Below, in pieces: positions 1 through 6,049 of a DNA stretch of 6,702 bases. Positions within the stretch are counted from its first letter, which is position 1, and every line of letters starts with the position of its first letter. The notes beneath the pieces are model-generated. The model had not been told where the DNA came from, did not search any database, and saw only the letters and a list, made by a program, of their open reading frames with translations. The DNA is from Akkermansiaceae bacterium (lineage in GTDB: Bacteria; Verrucomicrobiota; Verrucomicrobiia; Verrucomicrobiales; Akkermansiaceae). The translations under genes and the position numbers were made by a program. The stretch lies in the NCBI GenBank assembly GCA_020627645.1, contig JAHDGN010000189.1:1-6702 (forward strand), read 5' to 3'.

Positions 1-513
1 CTTGGCTGTTTTGACGAGGTCTTTTTCGGTGGGGTCTGGGGTGAAGACTGGGACGTCAACTTGCTCACCAAGTTTGGCAAGTTGGTCGATAGCCGCGGGT
101 CGGTAAAGGTCGAGGGCGACGAGGAGTGGTCGGCGGCCTTCTTTTTTGAGTCGGAGGGCGAGTTTGGCGGCGGTGGTCGTTTTACCGGCACCGTTGAGGC
201 CGCACAGGAGAATGTATCCGGGAGGGTTGAGATTGACGGGGGATTGGTCACCACCGAGGAGTTCGGTGAGTTCGTCTTGGAAGATTTTGACAATTTGTTC
301 GCCAGGTTTGACGGATTTGAGGACGTCGGCGCCTTGGGCTTTTAGGCTAACATTGGCGATGAATTCTTTGACAACGTTTTGTTCGACGTCGGCTTCAAGG
401 AGGGCAAGTCGGACTTCACGGAGGGAGTCGGCGATGTTTTTTTCGGAGATTTTGCCGACGCCGCGGAGGTTGCGGAAGGTTTTGTCGAGGGAGTCAGCGA
501 GGTTGGAGAACAT
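1..513 (-). CDS. ffh: Signal recognition particle protein Ffh (SRP54 GTPase), N-terminal part
   Basis: This is the protein subunit of the signal recognition particle. It binds 4.5S RNA and signal sequences of nascent membrane proteins and docks with FtsY through its GTPase domain. The 171 codons seen cover the helical N domain (about residues 1-88, with the family-typical ALLEADV at 38-44) and the start of the G domain. The P-loop GLNGAGKT is at 105-112 and the DLYRPAA motif at 135-141. The rest of the G domain and the methionine-rich M domain lie beyond the window edge. The ATG at 513-511 gives the usual MFSNLADSL-type N-terminus. The bases before it are pyrimidine-rich (AAAACCCCTCC) with no Shine-Dalgarno site, so initiation is probably SD-independent. 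Codons are strongly C- and A-ending, opposite to the plus-strand genes. Identity is near certain from the motifs. Confidence 0.96.
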   Translation of the reverse strand, partial: MFSNLADSLDKTFRNLRGVGKISEKNIADSLREVRLALLEADVEQNVVKEFIANVSLKAQGADVLKSVKPGEQIVKIFQDELTELLGGDQSPVNLNPPGYILLCGLNGAGKTTTAAKLALRLKKEGRRPLLVALDLYRPAAIDQLAKLGEQVDVPVFTPDPTEKDLVKTAK

Positions 514-524
514 GGAGGGGTTTT

Positions 525-558
525 AGGGGGAAGGAGGGAAGTTTCAAGGGGGAAGGAG
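525..558. repeat. 12-bp direct repeat in the ffh leader
   Basis: AGGGGGAAGGAG occurs exactly at 525-536 and again at 547-558, so the copies start 22 bp apart, about two helical turns. On the ffh coding strand these are pyrimidine blocks (CTCCTTCCCCCT) 12 and 34 nt before the start codon. They could be a leader or protein-binding element, or simply local duplication in G-rich DNA. Function unknown. Confidence 0.5.
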
Positions 559-563
559 CTTTA

Positions 564-738
564 CCCGAATATTTCATGAGCCCAGCTCGATTTCGTCCCA
601 TCTCATAGAATTTCAGGTCGTTGTCCTTGATTTCGGGGAAAGACAGAATGTGTCTTCAGTCTTTCCCCGAAATCGGTGTCCGCCTACTGAAATGCAATGA
701 TCTGAGGCGAACTCAAACTGTTTCATTAAATATTCGGG
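564..738. repeat. Long imperfect palindromic element, possibly MITE- or REP-like
   Basis: The segment is one nested inverted repeat with arms of about 80 nt around a 14-nt loop. The outer arms 564-579 and 723-738 match at 15 of 16 positions (CCCGAATATTTCATGA against CCCGAATATTTAATGA on the other strand). The inner arms 629-644 and 659-674 are a perfect 16-bp match. The middle stretches 584-628 and 675-719 match at about 27 of 45 positions when aligned by hand. Good ends with a decayed middle suggest a single palindromic unit rather than chance hairpins. It fills the gap between the sulfatase stop and the ffh leader, and as RNA it would fold into one long hairpin. No transposase is present. 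It could be a small non-autonomous mobile element, an intergenic repeat family, or a terminator or processing structure. Confidence 0.7.
629..674. terminator. Perfect 16-bp core hairpin downstream of the sulfatase
   Basis: The arm GATTTCGGGGAAAGAC (629-644) is exactly complementary to GTCTTTCCCCGAAATC (659-674), with a 14-nt loop. The inner AGACA (641-645) can instead pair with TGTCT (651-655), so two loop conformations are possible. It lies 65 nt past the sulfatase stop on the minus strand and could end that transcript or protect its 3' end. Neither side has the U-tract of a classical intrinsic terminator, so the terminator role is tentative. Confidence 0.35.
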
Positions 739-2799
739 CTAGGGCTCGATGATGATCACTCGGGCGTAGAAGTCTTGAGTTGAGGTGCTGGGAAGCCAGA
801 CGAGTTGGTTCATGGTCGATCCGTTGCCGAATTTTCGGGATCCTAGAGGGGACCAGGTTTCGAGATCTGGTGAGGTTTGGATTTGGTAGATCTTTCCGGG
901 GGTTGAGGGCCAGGTGGCGTTGTAGACTCCTTGACGGGATTGGTCGAGGTTGAGAAGGAAGGTTGATTGCTTGTCGTTGGGGTTGGTTCCTGAGTTGTGT
1001 TCGGCGAGGTTGTTGGTGTTGTCGCCATCGGGATCATCTGTGGGGGAGGCTGCGAGGGAGGAGAAGTTGATGATTTCCCAGGCGTCGAGGAGTCCGTCGT
1101 TGTCACTATCGGTATCGGGTTGGATTGGGGCATTGGCGGGTTTGTTGTTTTGATCAAGTGGATTTGTGCCGAGCCAGATTTCTGCTCCGTCGTTCCAGCC
1201 GTCGTTATCGGTGTCAGCGAGGTTGGGGTTCGTGCCGAGATCTGAGGGGCCACCGCTGAGGCCGGTGTTGGTTTCGAAGTCGTCCACTAGTCCGTCGTTG
1301 TCGCTATCAGTTGAGGTGAGGTCTGAGGGGTATCGGGTGTCGTTGTTTACGGAAGTTCTCCATTGGGTGTATTCGGCGATCATTTCGTTGAGGAGGGTGG
1401 GTTGGGTGGAGGCGAGGTTGTTGGTCTCGAAGGGGTCATTGAGGAGGTCATAGAGTTGCCAGGTGGTTCCGTTATCTCCGGAGATGAGTTTGTGTTGGTG
1501 GGTGACCCAGGAGATTTGCGAACGATAGAGGAATCCCATGGGGCGGGTGCGAATCGTGGTGTGACCGTCAAGAGAGGGGCGGAGGCTGATGCCATCGAGG
1601 GGCTTTTGAGGAGAGGGATTGATGTTTAGGTAGTCGAGGATGGTTGGGTAGTAGTCTGAGACATGGGAGGGGAAGTCGGAAATTTGTCCTGCTGGGATTT
1701 GCTGAGGCCAGACAAGGGTAGCTGGGACGCGGACACCTCCTTCGAAGAGTGAGCGTTTTGAGCCTCGGAATCCGGCAACTGAGCCGCCGACGCCGGCTTG
1801 GGGACCATTGTCGGAACAGAACCAGATCATGGTATTTTCAGCGATGCCAAGTGACGAGAGCTCGTTTCTGAGGCGAACGATTTGTGCATCCATTCCTTGG
1901 ATTGATTTGACGAAGGGGATTCGAGTGTCGATGGGTTCGACGCCATCGGGGTCGACGACTGGTTTGTGTGGGGTGTGGAACCAGATGACGGACAGGAAGG
2001 GTTTTTTGTTGGAGACTGATTCTTGGATAAATGGGATGGCCCGATCCATGATGACACGTGAATCATCGCCGGTCATGTTGTCGGTGACGGGGACCCGAAG
2101 TCCCTCTGGTGCGGTGAGCCAGGTGGTAGGGTCAGTGGGAGCGTTCCAGTAGGAGGTTCCGTAGTAGTTTGGGTCGTCAAAGTTGAGTGGTTGGGGGGAG
2201 CCGTTCACTGCTTTCCGCATGGGATGGAAGGTGGGGACTTTTGCTTCGGTGGCAAAAACGAAGTTGTAACCGTGTTGCCATGGAGGTGAGTAGTCATTGG
2301 TGTTGTTGAGGTTGCCTCGATTCGAGTCTTGTCGGAGGGTGGTGAGGGTGCCGAGATGCCATTTGCCGAAGTGCCCGGTGAGGTAGCCGTTTTCTTGGAG
2401 GACTTCGGATAGGAGTTTTTCGTTCTGGTCAATTTTACCTCGGTTGGCGTCGGGGACGTTGACGCGGAAAGGGTTTCTTCCGGTGAGGCATGCGGCGCGG
2501 GTGGGTGAGCATACTGGGCTGGCGGAATAGAACCGGCGGAATCTGATGCCATCAGATGCCATGCTGTTGAGTCCAGGGGTGTTGATCCAGGTGTTGGAGG
2601 TGGATCCTTCTTGATTCATGGTGGTGTCTCCCCAGCCCATGTCGTCGGCCATGAGAAGGATGATATTGGGTCGAGTTGGGGTTGGTTGGGGAGTGGAGAC
2701 ACGGATAAAGACCTGGTCTTCAGATTGGAGATCAATTTGAGCTGATAAGATTGGAGTATGAACAGCGCTTAAAAAGAGAGTCGTCTTTAGAAACCTCAT
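739..2799 (-). CDS. Secreted formylglycine-type sulfatase with calcium-type repeats and C-terminal domain
   Basis: This protein of 686 residues is predicted to hydrolyse sulfate esters, probably on polysaccharides outside the cytoplasm. Residues 1-20 look like a signal peptide, with likely cleavage at ILSA-Q. The sulfatase domain (about 44-480) shows metal ligands D52/D53 in MADDMGWGD, the C97-S-P-T-R101 site where Cys becomes formylglycine, and GYLTGHFGKWHLG (138-150) with K146 and H148. It also has H275 in FHTPHKP, D330-N331, and K348 before GGVRVP. Residues 498-600 carry four acidic DxDxDG-like repeats of the thrombospondin type 3 or calcium-binding kind, at 498, 529, 562 and 588. The last 75 residues, with TSPDLETWS at 642-650, form a beta-rich C-terminal domain of a type frequent in Verrucomicrobiota. 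No maturation enzyme gene is nearby and the exact substrate cannot be told. A weak AGG lies before the ATG at 2799. Confidence 0.95.
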   Translation of the reverse strand: MRFLKTTLFLSAVHTPILSAQIDLQSEDQVFIRVSTPQPTPTRPNIILLMADDMGWGDTTMNQEGSTSNTWINTPGLNSMASDGIRFRRFYSASPVCSPTRAACLTGRNPFRVNVPDANRGKIDQNEKLLSEVLQENGYLTGHFGKWHLGTLTTLRQDSNRGNLNNTNDYSPPWQHGYNFVFATEAKVPTFHPMRKAVNGSPQPLNFDDPNYYGTSYWNAPTDPTTWLTAPEGLRVPVTDNMTGDDSRVIMDRAIPFIQESVSNKKPFLSVIWFHTPHKPVVDPDGVEPIDTRIPFVKSIQGMDAQIVRLRNELSSLGIAENTMIWFCSDNGPQAGVGGSVAGFRGSKRSLFEGGVRVPATLVWPQQIPAGQISDFPSHVSDYYPTILDYLNINPSPQKPLDGISLRPSLDGHTTIRTRPMGFLYRSQISWVTHQHKLISGDNGTTWQLYDLLNDPFETNNLASTQPTLLNEMIAEYTQWRTSVNNDTRYPSDLTSTDSDNDGLVDDFETNTGLSGGPSDLGTNPNLADTDNDGWNDGAEIWLGTNPLDQNNKPANAPIQPDTDSDNDGLLDAWEIINFSSLAASPTDDPDGDNTNNLAEHNSGTNPNDKQSTFLLNLDQSRQGVYNATWPSTPGKIYQIQTSPDLETWSPLGSRKFGNGSTMNQLVWLPSTSTQDFYARVIIIEP

Positions 2800-2924
2800 A
2801 AAGTTGCCTGCAAAAATGACGAATTTAGGCGCGAGGGGGCAAGGAATTTTTGGAGGGGGTGTTAGGGGTTGGGCGGGGTAATTGTGATTTTATAGTGGTT
2901 AGAGGAGGCAGGATAGGGAGCGTT
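2800..2924. promoter_or_regulatory. Divergent promoter region between the sulfatase gene and lemA
   Basis: Both flanking genes start outward from this 125-bp gap, so it must hold promoters for both. For lemA, TATAGT (2891-2896) matches the -10 consensus at five of six bases, with a poor -35 candidate TTGGGC (2869-2874) 16 bp upstream. The same AT patch reads TATAAA on the minus strand and could serve the sulfatase with a leader of about 90 nt. GGGAG (2916-2920) is a good ribosome site 4 nt before the lemA ATG, and AGGAGG (2903-2908) is too distant. The specific promoter boxes are guesses. Confidence 0.45.
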
Positions 2925-3542
2925 ATGACTGAGTTTATTTTTGTTGGAAGTGCTGTGTTGACGATTGGGATTGTCGTTGTGGCGATTATCTTGATTGGGT
3001 TGTGGTTGACGGTGGGGCAGTACAATGGATTGGTGAAGCTGCGGAACCGTTTTCGAAATGGGTTTGCACAGATTGATGTGCAATTGAAGAGACGTCATGA
3101 TTTGATTCCAAATTTGGTCGAGACGGCGAAGACTTATATGTCTCATGAGCGTGAGACTTTGGAGGCTGTGATTCAGGCGAGGAATGCGGCGTCGTCGGCC
3201 CGGCAGGATGTGAATCCAGAGAGTGCTGAAGGGATGGGTAAGTTGATGGCGGCTGAGGGCGGTTTGGGATCGGTGATGGGTCGATTGTTTGCGTTGTCTG
3301 AGTCTTATCCTGATTTGCGTTCGAATGAAAATATGAAGCAGTTGAGTGAGGAGTTGACGGCGACGGAGAATAAGGTGGCGTTTGCTCGTCAGGGTTACAA
3401 TGACGCGGTGATGAACTATAACAATAAGCGAGAGGCTTTCCCGAGTAACATTATTGCGGGGATGTTCAATTTTAGCCCGGCGGTGTTGTTTGAGGTTGCG
3501 GATGAAGCTGAGCGTGAGTCGGTGAAGGTGGACTTTAGTTAG
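2925..3542 (+). CDS. lemA: LemA family membrane protein
   Basis: This 205-residue protein is a LemA homologue, a family with one N-terminal membrane helix and a soluble helical-bundle domain whose biochemical role is unsettled. Residues 4-28 form the membrane segment (FIFVGSAVLTIGIVV and onward). They are followed by the family hallmark region: YNGLV at 33-37, IDVQLKRR at 50-57, DLIPNLVE at 59-66, and HE at 74-75. The end (VKVDFS) is also typical. The length suits the family. I chose the ATG at 2925 because GGGAG lies 4 nt upstream and the protein then begins right at the membrane helix. The frame stays open upstream to a TTG at 2850, but that would add 25 glycine-rich residues before the helix. 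The M48 protease begins 64 nt downstream, a common pairing that suggests a joint role at the membrane. Confidence 0.95.
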   Translation: MTEFIFVGSAVLTIGIVVVAIILIGLWLTVGQYNGLVKLRNRFRNGFAQIDVQLKRRHDLIPNLVETAKTYMSHERETLEAVIQARNAASSARQDVNPESAEGMGKLMAAEGGLGSVMGRLFALSESYPDLRSNENMKQLSEELTATENKVAFARQGYNDAVMNYNNKREAFPSNIIAGMFNFSPAVLFEVADEAERESVKVDFS

Positions 3543-3556
3543 GAGAAGAGATGGTT

Positions 3557-3582
3557 ACCGCCCGTTGATTGGAACGGGCGGT
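3557..3582 (+). terminator. GC-rich hairpin between lemA and the M48 gene
   Basis: ACCGCCCGTT (3557-3566) pairs perfectly with AACGGGCGGT (3573-3582) around a 6-nt loop, starting 14 nt after the lemA stop. The run TTATTTT comes only about 11 nt after the stem, so it is not a textbook terminator. It may be a partial terminator or an mRNA-stabilising stem that lowers expression of the protease relative to LemA. Confidence 0.5.
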
Positions 3583-3606
3583 TGGGGGTGAGATTATTTT
3601 AGAGCG

Positions 3607-5346
3607 ATGGATTTTTTTGAGGCACAGGAGGCGGCGCGTCGGAAGTCGAAGTGGTTGTATTTGTGGTTTATTTTGGCGATTTTGGGAGTCTTGTTGGCGG
3701 TGAATGGTTTGGTTCTAGGAATCTTAGGGCCGGATCAGTGGGCGGTTTTGGTGGCGCCGGTTTCGATTTTGACAGGTGGGTTGATTGTGGCGGCGAGTGG
3801 TTTTAAGTCGATGCAGTTAAGTGCGGGGGGGAAGGTGGTGGCGGAGGATTTGGGGGCGAGGTTGGTGATGCCTGGGACGACGGATTTTGATGAGCGGAGG
3901 TTGTTGAATGTGGTGGAGGAGATGGCGATCGCATCGGGGATGCCGGTGCCGCAGGTGTATTTGATGGATGATGAGGAGTCGATTAATGCGTTTGCGGCTG
4001 GGACTGAGCCGTCGAATGCGGTGATTGGGGTGACAAGGGGGTGTTTGCAGAGGCTTTCGAGGGATGAGTTGTCGGGGGTGGTGGCTCATGAGTTTAGTCA
4101 TATTTTGAATGGGGATATGAGATTGAATATGCGGTTGATGGGGGTGGTTTTTGGTTTGTTGGTGATTTCGATTGTGGGGCGGATGATGTTAAATGTGATG
4201 AGGTATTCGGGTGGATCGAGGCGTGGAAACAATCGGGAGGGGGCTCAGGCGGCGATGGTAATTATGTTGTTGGGTTTGGGATTGATGATCATTGGGGGAA
4301 TTGGGGTGTTTTTTGGCAGGATGATTCAAGCGGCGGTGTCGAGGCAGCGTGAGTATTTGGCTGATGCGTCAGCGGTGCAGTTCACTCGAAATCCGGATGG
4401 GATTGCGGGGGCTTTGAAGAAAATTGGTGGGATGATGGGCGTTGGAATGAGTTCGGCGAAGGCGGGGGAGGCGAGCCATATGTTTTTCTCGAGTGCGGGT
4501 TTGTTTAGTTTTGGGTTGGCGACGCATCCGCCTTTGCAGGTGAGGATTAAGGCGATTCAGGAGCATTGGGATGGAAGTTTTGTGGAGACTGATGTGAAGC
4601 CGGTGGCGGATGGCCATGTGAAGAGGAAGGAAAAGAAGAAGCGTGGGGCGTTTGATCCGCTCCCTGGGGTGGCGGTGATTGGAGCGCTGGATGCGATGGG
4701 GGAGGAGAGCCGGAGGAGTCAGGAAACGGGGGCGAGGATTCGCAGTGGATTGGCTGAGCATTGGCAGGAGGCTGGGCATGATCGGGAGAAGGCGCAGGCG
4801 TTGATTTTTGGTCTTTTGTTAGCGGAGGATGATGAGTTGAGGGATGGTGAGGTTGCTTTTTTGCGGAAGGTGGCTGGGGAGGAGGCGACGGTTTTGGCCT
4901 TGGATTGGCAAGATGAGGTGAGGGGGGTGCATTCGGCGAGGAAGATTGCGTTGATTGATATTGCGTTGCCAGCCTTGAGGGGGGTGAGCGGATTGGAATA
5001 TGAGAGGTTTGTGGAAATTACGCGGTGGTTGATCGCGAGTGATCAGTCGGTAGATTTGTTTGAGTATATGATTCAGCGGGTGGTGGAGCGTCACTTGGTG
5101 AGCCATTTTGAGGGGCGGGGTTTCCGCAAGATGAGGTATGGGAAGATGTCGCAGCTGCGTGGAGAGGCGAATTTGTTGGTGTCAACGATGGCGGAGATTG
5201 GAGCGGGGAGTGATGTTGAAGTGGAGAAGGCTTATGAGCGAGCAGTTGCGGGGTTCTGCGGGAGGCGGGGTGGTGGAGCGGGGCGGTGTCGTTGGGAGAT
5301 TTGGATGAGGTGTTGGACAAGTTTGATGTGGCGACGCCTTTGGTGA
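3607..5346 (+). CDS. M48 (HtpX-like) membrane metalloprotease; reading frame broken near the 3' end
   Basis: This is a zinc-dependent inner-membrane protease of peptidase family M48, probably acting on misfolded membrane proteins. Two membrane helices (about 17-39 and 45-64) precede the catalytic domain. The zinc site H161-E-F-S-H165 is followed by helices at about 176-198 and 216-238, then the third ligand E249 in REYLAD and the conserved THPPLQVRI (306-314). From about 330 there is a basic linker (KRKEKKKR) and a long helical extension of about 300 residues, including DLFEYMIQRVVERHL, as in longer M48 proteins. The frame as written gives 579 residues, but after F550 the sequence becomes an unnatural Cys/Trp/Arg-rich tail. 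The expected C-terminus continues in the -1 frame to 5495, and one added base would give about 629 residues. The start ATG has only a weak AGAG upstream. The catalytic core is intact. It probably forms an operon with lemA. Confidence 0.93.
   Translation: MDFFEAQEAARRKSKWLYLWFILAILGVLLAVNGLVLGILGPDQWAVLVAPVSILTGGLIVAASGFKSMQLSAGGKVVAEDLGARLVMPGTTDFDERRLLNVVEEMAIASGMPVPQVYLMDDEESINAFAAGTEPSNAVIGVTRGCLQRLSRDELSGVVAHEFSHILNGDMRLNMRLMGVVFGLLVISIVGRMMLNVMRYSGGSRRGNNREGAQAAMVIMLLGLGLMIIGGIGVFFGRMIQAAVSRQREYLADASAVQFTRNPDGIAGALKKIGGMMGVGMSSAKAGEASHMFFSSAGLFSFGLATHPPLQVRIKAIQEHWDGSFVETDVKPVADGHVKRKEKKKRGAFDPLPGVAVIGALDAMGEESRRSQETGARIRSGLAEHWQEAGHDREKAQALIFGLLLAEDDELRDGEVAFLRKVAGEEATVLALDWQDEVRGVHSARKIALIDIALPALRGVSGLEYERFVEITRWLIASDQSVDLFEYMIQRVVERHLVSHFEGRGFRKMRYGKMSQLRGEANLLVSTMAEIGAGSDVEVEKAYERAVAGFCGRRGGGAGRCRWEIWMRCWTSLMWRRLW
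5238..5285 (+). other. Probable frameshift site in the M48 protease gene
   Basis: Plausible protein switches from the gene's frame to the -1 frame here. The -1 frame has a stop at 5235-5237, so the switch must lie after it. The best join is close to 5253-5256: one extra T in GGGGTTC would give AVAGFLREAGWW and then run on smoothly. The area has short G runs (5250-5253, 5267-5270). No canonical X-XXY-YYZ slippery heptamer is seen, so a base deletion or sequencing error is likelier than programmed shifting. Confidence 0.75.
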
Positions 5347-5495
5347 AGCGTGAGTTGTTGGTGGCGTGTGGGGAAGCTGCGGCAGCGGATGGAGATTTGA
5401 CGAGTCGTGAAGCAGAGTTGTTGAGATCGATTGCGGATGCGATTGGTTGCCCGGTTCCTCCTTTTGTGTCGAATTTGGAGGAGGCGGATGAGTAG
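5286..5495 (+). CDS. C-terminal segment of the M48 protease in the -1 frame (TerB-like end)
   Basis: These 69 codons encode the expected C-terminal end of the upstream protease. The protein reads LGDLDEVLDKFD, then a helical stretch with AAAADGDLTSREAELLRSIADAIGCPVPP, which resembles the acidic ADG...E pattern of TerB-like domains. Related sense extends upstream to about 5256 (LREAGWWSGAVS), which favours one interrupted gene over a separate small gene. Independent translation is still possible, because a GTG at 5286 has GGAG (5275-5278) 7 nt before it and overlaps the end of the longer frame. If the frame break is real, the cell might make a two-part protein. Confidence 0.75.
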   Translation: MSLGDLDEVLDKFDVATPLVKRELLVACGEAAAADGDLTSREAELLRSIADAIGCPVPPFVSNLEEADE

Positions 5496-5545
5496 GTGCC
5501 CTTTGGACGTTGTGGATTTGTTGTTGATTGAGGTTTTCTGAGCGG

Positions 5546-5971
5546 ATGGTTTTTGTGAATCGGGAAATATCGGATGGTGAGTTGCTCGACGTTATTCGTG
5601 GTTGGGTCGATGTGCTTGCGGAGAAGAGGTATCAGGAGTTTTTTGATGCCCTTGGGTATTCGATGGGGGGAGCGGCAGCTTCCGCTGATTGGATTGAGTC
5701 TGATTTGGAGAGGTATCGATCCGATCTTTATCCAGGGGTGGAAGATTTTGAGGTGACTGATTGGAGAGTTGCTGAGGGAGGAAGTGGTTTTTCAGAACAG
5801 CAGGTGGTCTGGTATGAGAGTAACAATGTTGGTTTGGCGGGGGCGGTGAAATTTTATTTGCCATTGAATGGAAAGTGGAGCGATTTGGCGGCGGATTTCG
5901 TGATGTTTGAGACGCATGCGCCAGAAGGTTTTTTGTTGAAGCTGGAGGAGTTTTGTGTGCCAGAGAGGTGA
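5546..5971 (+). CDS. Small acidic cytosolic protein of unknown function
   Basis: I do not recognise this 141-residue protein with confidence. It has no signal peptide or membrane segment and is acidic. The N-terminal third looks helical (DGELLDVIRGWVDVLAEK), and the C-terminal half looks like alternating strands (VTDWRVAEG, QQVVWYES, GAVKFYLPL, GKWSDLAADFVMFE) ending in LKLEEFCVPER. The pattern of a helical start followed by a strand containing WSDL recalls small single-domain proteins such as DUF7668, but this is a weak impression from memory. I chose the ATG at 5546. An in-frame TTG at 5528 would add six residues, and neither has a good ribosome site. It lies 50 nt after the protease end on the same strand and may share its transcript. 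Codon use matches its neighbours, so there is no sign of recent transfer. Confidence 0.8.
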   Translation: MVFVNREISDGELLDVIRGWVDVLAEKRYQEFFDALGYSMGGAAASADWIESDLERYRSDLYPGVEDFEVTDWRVAEGGSGFSEQQVVWYESNNVGLAGAVKFYLPLNGKWSDLAADFVMFETHAPEGFLLKLEEFCVPER

Positions 5972-5983
5972 GTTTTTCAGGTT

Positions 5984-6006
5984 GATCGAACGATGATCGT
6001 TCGATC
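5984..6006. terminator. Perfect 23-bp palindrome after the small protein gene
   Basis: GATCGAACGAT (5984-5994) and ATCGTTCGATC (5996-6006) are exact inverted copies around one central G. As RNA this gives a 9-bp stem with an ATGAT loop, 12 nt after the stop codon at 5969-5971. Following bases are GTTTCGCTATTT on the plus strand, and the minus strand continues into CCTGAAAAACT, so it might terminate weakly. The near-perfect dyad would also suit a dimeric regulator of the downstream gene. The choice between the two is open. Confidence 0.45.
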
Positions 6007-6049
6007 GTTTCGCTATTTGCCGTTAAGGAAAACTTGAATTTCAGGATGA

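Noticed and set aside
61..579. Three overlapping plus-strand open frames opposite ffh
   Set aside because: The minus strand clearly encodes Ffh with P-loop and DxYRPAA motifs; the plus frames are glycine- or serine/arginine-rich shadows caused by the skewed composition.
1090..1310. Recurring CCGTCGTT-TC motif that could suggest a DNA repeat array
   Set aside because: It encodes the DxDNDG repeats of the sulfatase in frame; spacing is irregular and it is explained by protein repeats, not CRISPR or a tandem array.
2850..2924. TTG start that would lengthen LemA by 25 residues
   Set aside because: The added residues are glycine-rich and precede the membrane helix; the ATG at 2925 has GGGAG at good spacing and gives the normal LemA start.
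5250..5258. Programmed -1 ribosomal frameshift in the M48 gene
   Set aside because: GGGGTTC does not fit the X-XXY-YYZ slippery pattern and I see no clear downstream stimulatory stem; a deletion or read error is simpler.
5018..5320. Minus-strand frame of 100 codons opposite the protease
   Set aside because: It is proline/serine/histidine-rich, as expected from the reverse of G/T-rich coding DNA, and has no motif.
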